From Algibacter pacificus (GTDB lineage: Bacteria > Bacteroidota > Bacteroidia > Flavobacteriales > Flavobacteriaceae), in the NCBI RefSeq assembly GCF_008033385.1, contig NZ_VOGY01000001.1:672303-736302 (forward strand): 64,000 nucleotides of DNA, read 5' to 3'. The notes below the pieces were generated by a model. The model did no database searches, was not told the origin of the DNA, and saw only the letters and a list, made by a program, of their open reading frames with translations. A program made the translations under genes and the position numbers. This document shows positions 7,599-17,262 of the stretch, in pieces. Positions within the stretch are counted from its first letter, which is position 1; every line of letters begins with the position of its first letter.

Positions 7599-10442
7599 AT
7601 GATAATAAAACAAACTTTAAAAATTATTTTTTTTAGCTATTTACTTGTGATGTTCTACGCTTGTGAACATAAACAAGAGTTAAGCATAAATCTTTCTGGA
7701 GAATGGAGTTTTAAAATAGATTCTTTAGATCAAGGTGTTAAAGAACAATGGTTTCAAAAGACATGGTCAGAACATATTAATTTACCAGGTTCTATGACTG
7801 AGAATGGTTTAGGTAACGATATTACCGTAGAAACTAACTGGACAGGTAATATGTGGAATGATAGCTTATGGTATAAGGATCCTAAAATGAAAAAATACAG
7901 ACAAAAAGGTAATGTAAAAGTACCTTTTTGGTTAACACCTGTAAAAGAATATAAAGGAGCAGCATGGTATCAAAAAACGGTTGATATTCCAAATTCTTGG
8001 GAAAATAAATATATCAATTTAGGGTTAGAACGTGTGCATTGGGAGTCAACAGTTTGGGTAGATGGTGAAAAAATAGATATGCAAAATAGCTTGGCAACCG
8101 CGCATAACTTTAATTTAAGTAAAATTTTAACCCCAGGCTCACATACTATATCAATTAGAATAGACAATAGAGTTAAAGATATTGATGTGGGCGTAGATGC
8201 ACATAGTATTTCCGATAACACACAAAGTAACTGGAACGGTATTATTGGTAATATTGAATTAACAGCAACGTCAAACAGCCACATAGGAAATGTAAAACTA
8301 TATCCAGATGTAAAAGGGAAAAAAGTAGCGGTAGTTACCCAAATTAAAAATTTTGTAGCTACTGATAATAACTACGAACTACAATTGGAGGTAAAAAGTA
8401 AAACCAATACCGATCAGGTTCTAGAAAAAACAATAAAAAAATTAACTCCAAATTCAAAAGGAGAAATTAATATAGATTTTCCTATGGGGGAAAACCCATT
8501 ACTTTGGGACGAGTTTAGCCCTAATCTATATGAAATGATTTTAACCTTAAAATCATCTTCAGGAACCAATGTAAAAAGTATAGATTTTGGAATGCGAGAT
8601 TTTAAAACTAAAGGTACAATTTTTACTATAAATGATAGGCCGGTGTTTTTAAGAGGTACACTAGAATGTGCTATTTTCCCATTAACAGGTTACCCACCAA
8701 CCGATGTTGATTCTTGGAAAAGAATATTTAAAATTATCCAAAGCCATGGTTTAAATCATGTACGTTTTCACTCTTGGTGTCCACCAGAAGCAGCCTTTCA
8801 AGCAGCTGATGAACTAGGAGTTTATTTACAGGTAGAAGCCTCTGCTTGGACTACAATTGGAGATGGTGCTCCTGTTGATGAGTGGCTGTATAAAGAAGGT
8901 GAAGCTATTATAAATGCTTATGGTAATCATCCATCATTTGTAATGATGACCTATGGAAATGAGCCTAGTGGTAAACATCATAAAGAATATTTAAAAAATT
9001 ATGTAGATCATTTTAAAACGCTAGATAATAGAAGACTTTATACAAGTGCTGCGGGATGGCCACTTATAGACAATTTAGACTATTATAACCATAAAGGTCC
9101 TAGAATTCAAGGTTGGAATCAGAATTTAGAAAGTATAATAAATAAATATCCACCACAAACAGCGTATGATTATAAAGGTTTAGTAGAAAAAACGCCAATG
9201 CCTTATGTTACTCATGAAATGGGACAGTGGTGTGTGTATCCTAATTTCAAAGAAATGTCGAAATACACAGGTGTTTTAAAACCAAAAAACTTTGAGATTT
9301 TTAAAGAAACTTTAGAAGAAAATGACATGTTAAAATTAGCCGATAGTTTTCTTTTAGCATCAGGTAAATTACAAACCTTATGCTATAAAGCAGATATTGA
9401 AGCCGATTTAAGAACCAAAAATTTAGCAGGTTTTCAATTGCTAGATTTGCATGATTTTCCTGGTCAGGGAACAGCTTTAGTTGGTGTTTTAGATCCTTTT
9501 TGGGATGAAAAAGGATATGTAACTCCTGAGGAATACAGTAAATTTTGTAATGAAACCGTTCCATTAGCGCGTTTGGAAAAGCGTATTTTTAAAAATTCCG
9601 ATTCCTTAAAAGCATCTATTGAAGTAGCTCATTTTGGAGCAAAACCATTAAACAACGTGACTCCATCTTGGACCTTAACAAAAGTAGATGGTAGTGTTTT
9701 TGCTAAAGGAAATTTTAATGAAACGAACATTCAATTAGGAAATGGTATAGCATTAGGGCAATTAAATGTACCTCTAAATAAGGTTAATAAAGCCTTAAAA
9801 CTAACATTGGCAGTTCAAGTAGAACGCTTTGAAAATACTTGGGACGTTTGGGTATATCCTTCTAAGGAAACTAAAATTGAAAATGAAAGTAATATTAAAG
9901 TGGTTAACACTTTGGATAATAATACTATCGATTATCTTGAACAAGGAGGTAAAGTACTTTTAAACATTACTAAAGGAGACATTGCAGCAGACAAAGGCGG
10001 GGACATTGGAATTGGTTTTTCTAGTATTTTTTGGAATACATCTTGGACTAATGGACAAAAACCACACACCTTAGGTATTTTGTGCAATCCGCAGCATCCT
10101 GCTTTAGCTCATTTCCCTACAGAATATCATTCTAACTGGCAGTGGTGGGATGCTATGAGCAATTCAAACGCGATTATTTTAAACGATTTTCCAAAAGAAA
10201 TAACACCTGTTGTTAGAGTTATTGATGATTGGTTTCAAAATAGAAAAACGGCTTTAATTTTCGAAGTTAAAGTAGGGAAAGGAAGTTTATTGATTTCAGG
10301 AATAGATTTACATACTAATATTGAAAATAGACTGGAAGCTAAACAATTACTTTTTAGTTTAAAATCCTATATGGCGAGTGATAAATTTGAGCCTAAAATT
10401 GACGTGAATTTAAAGACAATAAAAGCACTATTTAAAAAATAA
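7599..10442 (+). CDS. GH2-like glycoside hydrolase lipoprotein (paralogue 1)
   Basis: I start at 7599 because it begins an SPII signal (lipobox ending Cys22). The upstream in-frame ATG at 7491 would overlap the esterase gene. 947 residues: a GH2 sugar-binding jelly roll (about 30-220), an immunoglobulin-like domain (about 220-330), and a TIM barrel with RFHSWCPPEAA, candidate acid/base Glu455 in TYGNEPSG and candidate nucleophile Glu540 in THEMGQW. A long C-terminal part ends with an alpha/beta-looking module rich in Trp (HSNWQWWD). It is paralogous throughout to the gene at 17263. GH2 includes beta-galactosidase, beta-glucuronidase, beta-mannosidase and arabinopyranosidase activities. The divergent active-site strings mean I cannot choose between them. 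Confidence 0.82.
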   Translation: MIIKQTLKIIFFSYLLVMFYACEHKQELSINLSGEWSFKIDSLDQGVKEQWFQKTWSEHINLPGSMTENGLGNDITVETNWTGNMWNDSLWYKDPKMKKYRQKGNVKVPFWLTPVKEYKGAAWYQKTVDIPNSWENKYINLGLERVHWESTVWVDGEKIDMQNSLATAHNFNLSKILTPGSHTISIRIDNRVKDIDVGVDAHSISDNTQSNWNGIIGNIELTATSNSHIGNVKLYPDVKGKKVAVVTQIKNFVATDNNYELQLEVKSKTNTDQVLEKTIKKLTPNSKGEINIDFPMGENPLLWDEFSPNLYEMILTLKSSSGTNVKSIDFGMRDFKTKGTIFTINDRPVFLRGTLECAIFPLTGYPPTDVDSWKRIFKIIQSHGLNHVRFHSWCPPEAAFQAADELGVYLQVEASAWTTIGDGAPVDEWLYKEGEAIINAYGNHPSFVMMTYGNEPSGKHHKEYLKNYVDHFKTLDNRRLYTSAAGWPLIDNLDYYNHKGPRIQGWNQNLESIINKYPPQTAYDYKGLVEKTPMPYVTHEMGQWCVYPNFKEMSKYTGVLKPKNFEIFKETLEENDMLKLADSFLLASGKLQTLCYKADIEADLRTKNLAGFQLLDLHDFPGQGTALVGVLDPFWDEKGYVTPEEYSKFCNETVPLARLEKRIFKNSDSLKASIEVAHFGAKPLNNVTPSWTLTKVDGSVFAKGNFNETNIQLGNGIALGQLNVPLNKVNKALKLTLAVQVERFENTWDVWVYPSKETKIENESNIKVVNTLDNNTIDYLEQGGKVLLNITKGDIAADKGGDIGIGFSSIFWNTSWTNGQKPHTLGILCNPQHPALAHFPTEYHSNWQWWDAMSNSNAIILNDFPKEITPVVRVIDDWFQNRKTALIFEVKVGKGSLLISGIDLHTNIENRLEAKQLLFSLKSYMASDKFEPKIDVNLKTIKALFKK

Positions 10443-10488
10443 AACATATTTAAAAATCTGCAATTTTTAGCAGACAAAAACATAGACT

Positions 10489-13400
10489 ATGAAGACTGTA
10501 AAAGCTTGGAAAGAAAAAGTAGTGATACCTACTTACGAAGTTGGAAAACCAGAAAAATATCCTGTTTTTTTAGATAAACGGGTGTATCAAGCAAGTTGTG
10601 GTGCCGTATATCCGCACCCAGTAATAGAAACCATGAGTGATACCAAAGTAGATAAAGAATGGGAAGCTATTTTTATCGAAAATAAGTATATTAAAATTAT
10701 GGTTTTACCTGCTTTAGGAGGTAGAATTCAAAGGGCCTACGATAAAATTAGAAAACGTGATTTTGTTTATTATAACCACGTTATAAAACCTGCGTTAGTA
10801 GGCTTAACTGGTCCATGGATTTCTGGAGGTATTGAGTTTAATTGGCCTCAACACCATAGACCAAGCACCTATGATCCAACCGATTTTTATATAGAAGAGA
10901 ATGCAGATGGTAGTAAAACCATTTGGGTTAGCGAGTTAGAGCGTATGTTCCGTACAAAAGGAATGGCTGGCTTTACTTTACATCCTGATAAAGCTTATAT
11001 AGAAATTAAAGCACAACTTTATAACAGGACACCACACCCCCAAACTTTTCTTTGGTGGGCTAATCCTGCAGTAGCGGTTAACGACCATTATCAGTCCGTA
11101 TTTCCACCAGATGTAAATGCCGTTTTCGATCACGGTAAGCGCGATGTATCCGAATTTCCAATTGCAAAAGGTGAATATTATAAAATTGATTATTCGCCAG
11201 GTACCGATATTTCAAACTATAAAAATATTCCGGTACCAACAAGTTATATGGCAATAAATTCTGAATATGATTTTGTTGGAGGTTACGAAAATGATTCTAA
11301 AGGAGGTTTGCTTCATATTGCAGACCACAATGTATCTCCAGGAAAAAAACAATGGACTTGGGGTAACGGCGATTTTGGTAGAGCATGGGACCGAAATTTA
11401 ACAGACGAGGATGGACCATATATCGAGTTAATGTGTGGGGTTTACACCGATAATCAACCAGATTTTGCTTGGATGCACCCTTATGAAGAGAAAAGTTTTA
11501 AACAATATTTTATGCCCTACTACAATGTGGGAGTGGTAAAAAATGCTACTAAAGAGGCGCTTGTAAACCTTGAAATTGTAGATGGTAAGGCGTTAGTAAA
11601 AGTCTATGTAACTTCAGATTATAATAACGCTATAATTGCGTTAAAAGGAAAACATGGTGAGCTATTTGAAGCGAAGGCTAATTTGTCTCCAGAAAATGGT
11701 TTTGAAGAATTAGTAGAACTTAATGGTTCTAATTATGCAGATTTAAAAATATCTGTTTCAGATCAATCTGGGAATACCTTAGTCGCGTGGGAAACCGATA
11801 AAAAAGTATCATCCGAAATACCAGAACCGGCAAAAGCAGCCAAAGAACCAAAAGATATTGAAACCGTAGAAGGACTATATTTACAAGGATTGCATTTAGA
11901 ACAATACCGACATGCTACCTTTAGCCCAATAGATTATTATGAGGAAGGTTTAAAAAGAGCTCCTGGCGATGTGCGATGCAATAACGCTATGGGATTATTA
12001 AATTTAAGAAAAGGACAGTTAGAAAAAGCTGTTGTTTATTTTGATAAAGCTATTGATACACTCCTTAGCCATAACCCAAACCCTTATGATGGTGAACCTT
12101 TATTTAATAAAGGTATGGCACTCCGGTTTTTAGGTGAAACGGATAAGGCTTATGCTAGTTTCTTTAAAGCATGTTGGAATGCACAATGGCAAGATGCAGG
12201 CTACTTTAATTTAGCTCAAATAGATTGTTTACGTGGCGATCTAGTAAAAGCATTAGATTTGATTGATCGAGCTCTAATTAAAAATTGGCATAACCACAAG
12301 GCGAGACATTTAAAAATTGTTATTCTAAGAAAATCTGGGCAACTAGATGCAGCAAAAAAACTAGTTGAAGAATCCTTAGCTATCGATAAATTTAATTTTG
12401 GTGTATTATACGAGCGTTATTTGTTATCAGAAAAACAAGAAGACTTAGATACGTTTAAAGCATTAATTAGAGATTATGCTCATAATTATATCGAGTTTTC
12501 TTTAGATTATGCAGCAGCTGGAGAATTTAACGAAGCTATTTCAATATTAAAAGCGCATACAGAGGATAAAACCGAGGTGTACCCAATGATACACTATTTT
12601 ATGGGATGGTATTTTGATCAAAATGGAGATGCAGAACAAGCTTTGGCTTGCTACAAAAAAGCATCAACAATGCCAGATACCTATTGCTTTCCAAATAAGA
12701 TAGAAGAAGTATTAGCGCTACAAGCAGCTTGTAAAGCAAACCCAACCGATGCGAAAGCATACTATTATCTTGGCAATTTTTGGTATGCATCTAAGCAATA
12801 TTTCGAAGCTCAAGAATGTATAGAAATGTCTGTGAAATTAGATGATACTTTTGCTATAGCGCATCGTAATTTAGCTTTACTTTATTACAATAAAACAAAC
12901 CAAAAAGATAAAGCGAAAGAGCATTTAGAAATCGCATTTAAGTTAGATTCTACAGATGCGAGATTATTAATGGAGCTAGATCAATTATATAAAAAAATAA
13001 ATGTACCTGTAGACGTTCGATTAGAGCTTTTAGAAAAGTATGAACATTTAACAAATTCAAGAGACGATTTATACCTTGAACGCATTGCCTTATATAATAT
13101 GAAAGGTAATTTTGAACGAGCTGAAACCTTATTAAATAACCGCCAATTTCACCCTTGGGAAGGTGGCGAAGGTAAAGTGCCATTTCAATATTTAACCGTT
13201 CAAGTAGAATTGGCTAAACAATATATAGGTAATGGGGATTTTCAAAAAGCAATTCAATATTTAGAACAAGCACAAATATACCCTCATAATTTAGGTGAAG
13301 GTAAATTACATGGAACACAAGAAAATGATATCCATTATTGGTTAGGTTGTGCTTATGAAGGTTTGGGAGAGCAAGAATTGGCTAAGCAGTTTTTTGAGAA

Positions 13401-13794
13401 AGCCTCAGAAGGTTTAAGTGATCCAAGTCCAGCTATTTTTTATAATGACCAGCAACCCGATAAAATCTTTTATCAAGGATTGGCATTACAAAAATTAAAT
13501 AGATGTAGTGAAGCTAAAACCCGTTTCGAAAATTTATTAAATTACGGTATAGCCCACATGAATGATGATGTAAAACTCGATTATTTTGCTATTTCATTAC
13601 CCGATTTATTAATTTGGGAAGAAGATTTAAATATAATTAATCAAATTCATTGTAACTATTTAATTGGATTAGGGCAGCTCGGGTTAGGGCAACAACAAGA
13701 AGCCATTAAAACTTTTGGTAAAGTAACCGAAAGGGCTTTTCATTTACCAGCCCATATTCATGCCAATTTAGAAGTGAGTTTTGTTAATAGCTAA
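10489..13794 (+). CDS. DUF5107 and TPR protein, cytoplasmic
   Basis: 1101 residues with no signal peptide, so probably cytosolic, unlike its secreted neighbours. The N-terminal third (about 1-340) matches what I know as DUF5107: a beta-rich, mutarotase-like domain with LPALGGRIQRAYD (73-85) and GGIEFNWPQHHRPST (113-127). From about 440 to the end it is a long array of tetratricopeptide-like repeats with spaced Ala/Gly/Tyr helices. No biochemical function is established to my knowledge. The mutarotase-like fold and its place among sugar-release genes suggest sugar epimerisation, glycosidase activity or sensing inside the cell, but this is inference. Spacing is 46 bp from the GH2-like gene and 31 bp to the next sulfatase, so it belongs to the operon. 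Confidence 0.8.
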   Translation: MKTVKAWKEKVVIPTYEVGKPEKYPVFLDKRVYQASCGAVYPHPVIETMSDTKVDKEWEAIFIENKYIKIMVLPALGGRIQRAYDKIRKRDFVYYNHVIKPALVGLTGPWISGGIEFNWPQHHRPSTYDPTDFYIEENADGSKTIWVSELERMFRTKGMAGFTLHPDKAYIEIKAQLYNRTPHPQTFLWWANPAVAVNDHYQSVFPPDVNAVFDHGKRDVSEFPIAKGEYYKIDYSPGTDISNYKNIPVPTSYMAINSEYDFVGGYENDSKGGLLHIADHNVSPGKKQWTWGNGDFGRAWDRNLTDEDGPYIELMCGVYTDNQPDFAWMHPYEEKSFKQYFMPYYNVGVVKNATKEALVNLEIVDGKALVKVYVTSDYNNAIIALKGKHGELFEAKANLSPENGFEELVELNGSNYADLKISVSDQSGNTLVAWETDKKVSSEIPEPAKAAKEPKDIETVEGLYLQGLHLEQYRHATFSPIDYYEEGLKRAPGDVRCNNAMGLLNLRKGQLEKAVVYFDKAIDTLLSHNPNPYDGEPLFNKGMALRFLGETDKAYASFFKACWNAQWQDAGYFNLAQIDCLRGDLVKALDLIDRALIKNWHNHKARHLKIVILRKSGQLDAAKKLVEESLAIDKFNFGVLYERYLLSEKQEDLDTFKALIRDYAHNYIEFSLDYAAAGEFNEAISILKAHTEDKTEVYPMIHYFMGWYFDQNGDAEQALACYKKASTMPDTYCFPNKIEEVLALQAACKANPTDAKAYYYLGNFWYASKQYFEAQECIEMSVKLDDTFAIAHRNLALLYYNKTNQKDKAKEHLEIAFKLDSTDARLLMELDQLYKKINVPVDVRLELLEKYEHLTNSRDDLYLERIALYNMKGNFERAETLLNNRQFHPWEGGEGKVPFQYLTVQVELAKQYIGNGDFQKAIQYLEQAQIYPHNLGEGKLHGTQENDIHYWLGCAYEGLGEQELAKQFFEKASEGLSDPSPAIFYNDQQPDKIFYQGLALQKLNRCSEAKTRFENLLNYGIAHMNDDVKLDYFAISLPDLLIWEEDLNIINQIHCNYLIGLGQLGLGQQQEAIKTFGKVTERAFHLPAHIHANLEVSFVNS

Positions 13795-13825
13795 AACTTA
13801 CTGTCCATAATAAAACATAATAAAG

Positions 13826-15334
13826 ATGAGATTAATAGCAAAAAGATTACTATTTGTAATTATGTTGATGATATTTAATATTGGGATGGCTCAAAATAGC
13901 GATCCCAATATAGTCATCATTTATGTAGATGATTTAGGTTATGGAGATATTGGGGTTAATGGTGCCATTGGGGTTAAAACACCACATGTAGATGCTTTAG
14001 CTAAAAATGGTTTAAACTTTACAGATGCTCATAGTTCTTCTGCTACATGTACACCATCACGCTATTCATTGCTTACTGGCAGTTATGCGTTTAGAAATAA
14101 TGCCGCTATATTAGAAGGTGATGCTCCTTTAATTATAGATCCAAAACAGGAAACTTTACCAAGCATGCTGCAGAAAGCTGGTTATAAAACAGGGGTTGTT
14201 GGTAAATGGCACTTAGGACTCGGGAATGGTAAAATAAATTGGAATACGCGAGTTTCGCCAGGACCCAAAGAAGTTGGGTTTGACTATAGTTTTTTAATAC
14301 CGGCAACGGGCGATAGAACACCTTGTGTATATTTAGAAAATCAAGAAGTGGTTGGCTTAGATTTAGCAGATCCTATTACGGTAAGTTATGGAACAAAAAT
14401 AGATAGTTACCCTTTAGGTCGTGAACATCCAGAAATGTTAAAAATGCATACAGATCCCTATCATCAAGGAGCTATTATAAATGGTATTAGCCGTATTGGT
14501 TACATGAATGGTGGAAAGGATGCTTTATGGATCGATGAAGATATTCCTTTTGTTCTTACAGATAAAGCCAATGCCTTTATTGAGGAAAATAAATCTGATA
14601 AATTCTTTTTATATTTTTCATTACACGATATTCATCAACCCAGAGTAGCGAATATTAAATTTGTTGAAAGTAGTACCATGGGACCGCGAGGAGATGTTAT
14701 TGCACAAATGGATTGGTGTGTAGGGCAAATTACCGAGCAATTAAAAAAAGCCAATCTTTTAGAAAATACCTTAATTATATTTACTAGCGATAATGGGCCT
14801 ATTTTAGATGATGGTTATTTAGATTACGCTATAGAATTATTAGGTAAACATAAACCTGCCGGTCCATTCAAAGGTGCAAAATACTCTATTTATGAAGCAG
14901 GTACACGTATGCCAACTATAGTGCATTGGCCTAAAGAAGTTAAAGCAGGAACTACCAGTTCTGCTTTATTATCACAAGTAGATTTGTTTGCGTCACTAGC
15001 AAGTTTAGTGGGCGAAAAAACAAAAAAAGGTACAGCTCCAGATAGTAAAAACTTAATAAACACTTGGTTAGGAAAAACGCAACAAGGGCGTGAATTTTTA
15101 CTTGAAGAAGCTTATACTTTTGGCTTAAGAAAAGGGAAATGGAAGTACATTAAACCTAAAAATAAAGCCATCCCAAAATGGATAGAGGATAAATTTGTAG
15201 ATCCAGGATTTAGAAAAGAAGTTCAGTTGTTTAATTTAGAAGTAGATCCTTCTGAAAATAATAATGTTTATAAAGAACATCCAGAAATAGTTGAAATAAT
15301 GGAAAAAGAAATGGCTAAAATTTTCAAAAAATAA
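13826..15334 (+). CDS. S1 family sulfatase, secreted
   Basis: 502 residues with a cleavable signal peptide (about 1-22, ending GMAQ) and no lipobox, so periplasmic or soluble. YVDDLGYGD (33-41) carries the N-terminal metal ligands, the formylglycine motif is CTPSR (Cys75), and a TSDNGP motif supplies further metal ligands. The central part has a long insertion around PATGDRTPCVYLENQ, which should shape substrate choice. Length and order fit arylsulfatase A-like S1 enzymes. Specificity is not readable. The CxPSR motif implies dependence on a formylglycine-generating enzyme, which is not in this window. It lies 12 bp before the next sulfatase, so the two are probably translated from one mRNA. 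Confidence 0.92.
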   Translation: MRLIAKRLLFVIMLMIFNIGMAQNSDPNIVIIYVDDLGYGDIGVNGAIGVKTPHVDALAKNGLNFTDAHSSSATCTPSRYSLLTGSYAFRNNAAILEGDAPLIIDPKQETLPSMLQKAGYKTGVVGKWHLGLGNGKINWNTRVSPGPKEVGFDYSFLIPATGDRTPCVYLENQEVVGLDLADPITVSYGTKIDSYPLGREHPEMLKMHTDPYHQGAIINGISRIGYMNGGKDALWIDEDIPFVLTDKANAFIEENKSDKFFLYFSLHDIHQPRVANIKFVESSTMGPRGDVIAQMDWCVGQITEQLKKANLLENTLIIFTSDNGPILDDGYLDYAIELLGKHKPAGPFKGAKYSIYEAGTRMPTIVHWPKEVKAGTTSSALLSQVDLFASLASLVGEKTKKGTAPDSKNLINTWLGKTQQGREFLLEEAYTFGLRKGKWKYIKPKNKAIPKWIEDKFVDPGFRKEVQLFNLEVDPSENNNVYKEHPEIVEIMEKEMAKIFKK

Positions 15335-15346
15335 TATAAACCATTT

Positions 15347-17242
15347 ATGAAACCTTTGTCCCTTGCTGTTGCGTTTTTGTTTTGTATAAATAGTATTTAT
15401 GCCCAAGTAAAACCAAATATTTTGTGGATTACTATTGAAGATACTTCGCCACAGTTTATTGGTTGTTATGGTAATAAGGATGCTAGTACACCAGTTATTG
15501 ATAAATTGGCTAAGGAAGGCATCCGTTTTACAAATGCATTTTCAACAGGTACCGTTTGCTCTTCCAGCAGATCTACAATTATTACAGGGGTTCCAACATA
15601 TAAAATGGGTACCGGAAATCATAGAAGCAATTTCCCAATTCCTAAATTTATTAAAGGTTTTCCGCATTATTTAAAAGCACAAGGCTACTACACATCTAAT
15701 AATGTTAAAACCGATTATAATATTGCTAAAGAAAAAGATTTTATAAGAGAAACTTGGAACCAAAGTTCAAACACGGCCAGTTGGAAAAATAGAAATAAAG
15801 AACAACCTTTTTTCTCCGTATTTAATTTTGCAGAATCTCATCAATCCAGAACCATGAGTATGCCTTTTGAATGGTATGAGAAAAACGTTTGGAACCAGCT
15901 TAGTGAATATGATAAAATAGCAGACCATGCATTTAAAATGCCTCCGTTTTATAAGGATACACCACAAATGCGTAAGCAATTTGCACGAGTGTATAACGCT
16001 ATTAAACTTACAGATAATAAAATAGGCCAACTTTTAAAAAAGCTAGAAGATGAAAATTTAAAAGAAAATACCATTATTTTCTTTTTTGCCGATCATGGCG
16101 AGGGCATACCAAGAGCTAAAACTAACGGCATTAACTTAGGATATCGTGTACCTTTAGTAATTTGGTTTCCAGAAAAATTTAAGCATTTGTCTCCATGGGG
16201 TAAAGCAGGAACAGTAAGTGAAGAACTTATTACTTTTGAAGATTTAGCACCAACCATTATAAGCATGACTGGTGGGCATATTCCAGAATACCTTAAAGGG
16301 CGAATTTTAATTGGAGACAATCGATCAAAAGAAAAAAAATATGTATTGCTGTCTTCAGATCGTGCAGATAATGGTATAGATTTAACTAGAACCATTACAG
16401 ACGGCCGTTTTGTGTATTCTCGAAATTTTATGCCTTTTATGCCAGAAATGCGGTATATCCGATATATAGAAATGGCAGATATAACTAAGCACATGCGATC
16501 CGATTTTAAAAATAATAAATTAAATACATTACAAAAAAGTATTTTTAAGCCACGTCCAGCAGAAGTGCTTTATGATATTAAAAATGATATTTGGGAAACT
16601 AAAAACTTGGTAGGTAATCCGGAATATAAAGATGTGTTAATTACCATGAGAAATCAATTAAACAAGGAGATCCATAAAATTCGAGATGCTCACTTTATGC
16701 CAGAATACCAAATAGAATTAGTTTCTAAAACCCAAACGGTTTATGAGTATCGATTAGATAAGGATAAGTATCCTTTTAAAAACATTTATGAAGCCGCCAA
16801 TTTATCAGGAAAACAAGGTGAAAATGTAGCAAAAGCACAACTAAAACTCTTAAAAAAAACCAATAATATTGAAAGATATTGGGGCGCAGTTGGTTTGTTG
16901 AGTCAAAATAAATCCTCAATAGTCAGTTTTAAGAGTGAACTGATAAAAGGTTTAGATGATGAATATCCGCCAGTAGCAATAACTGTAGCGGCTATTTTAT
17001 ATAAACATTTTAAAAACCACAAAGCAATGCAGGTCCTTAGTCAGTTTTGCCAGAATGATAATATGGATTTGGCGTTAATGGCAATTAACTACCTGCTATA
17101 TGAAGATAATAAAGCACCATTTATAGACATTATTAAGGCGGTCCATAAAGCTCCTAAAAGCAATTACAATGTAAAGGCAGCAAGTATGGATTTTTTAGAA
17201 ATAATGAAAATAGAAGAATATCGTAGTGCTACCAAACATTAA
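15347..17242 (+). CDS. S1-type sulfatase with CSSSR motif and helical C-terminal extension
   Basis: 631 residues with a signal peptide (about 1-20). The alkaline-phosphatase-like core has TIEDTSPQFIGCYGN (29-43) at the metal site, a formylglycine-position motif CSSSR (Cys71) and FADHGEG for the second metal-ligand set, in the style of heparan N-sulfatase-like S1 subfamilies rather than arylsulfatase A. The third motif position is Ser where Pro or Ala is canonical, so maturation by the usual enzyme is plausible but not certain. Residues about 500-631 form helical repeats of HEAT type, an extension most sulfatases lack. Located between another sulfatase and a GH2-like gene, with gaps of 12 and 20 bp. 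Most likely a sugar O- or N-sulfatase. Confidence 0.85.
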   Translation: MKPLSLAVAFLFCINSIYAQVKPNILWITIEDTSPQFIGCYGNKDASTPVIDKLAKEGIRFTNAFSTGTVCSSSRSTIITGVPTYKMGTGNHRSNFPIPKFIKGFPHYLKAQGYYTSNNVKTDYNIAKEKDFIRETWNQSSNTASWKNRNKEQPFFSVFNFAESHQSRTMSMPFEWYEKNVWNQLSEYDKIADHAFKMPPFYKDTPQMRKQFARVYNAIKLTDNKIGQLLKKLEDENLKENTIIFFFADHGEGIPRAKTNGINLGYRVPLVIWFPEKFKHLSPWGKAGTVSEELITFEDLAPTIISMTGGHIPEYLKGRILIGDNRSKEKKYVLLSSDRADNGIDLTRTITDGRFVYSRNFMPFMPEMRYIRYIEMADITKHMRSDFKNNKLNTLQKSIFKPRPAEVLYDIKNDIWETKNLVGNPEYKDVLITMRNQLNKEIHKIRDAHFMPEYQIELVSKTQTVYEYRLDKDKYPFKNIYEAANLSGKQGENVAKAQLKLLKKTNNIERYWGAVGLLSQNKSSIVSFKSELIKGLDDEYPPVAITVAAILYKHFKNHKAMQVLSQFCQNDNMDLALMAINYLLYEDNKAPFIDIIKAVHKAPKSNYNVKAASMDFLEIMKIEEYRSATKH

Positions 17243-17262
17243 TAAATTTAAACAATATAAAT

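Noticed and set aside
13802..13809. Single TGTCCATA half-site before the sulfatase at 13826
   Set aside because: No partner 21 bp away and no -7 box at the right distance; probably chance inside the operon.
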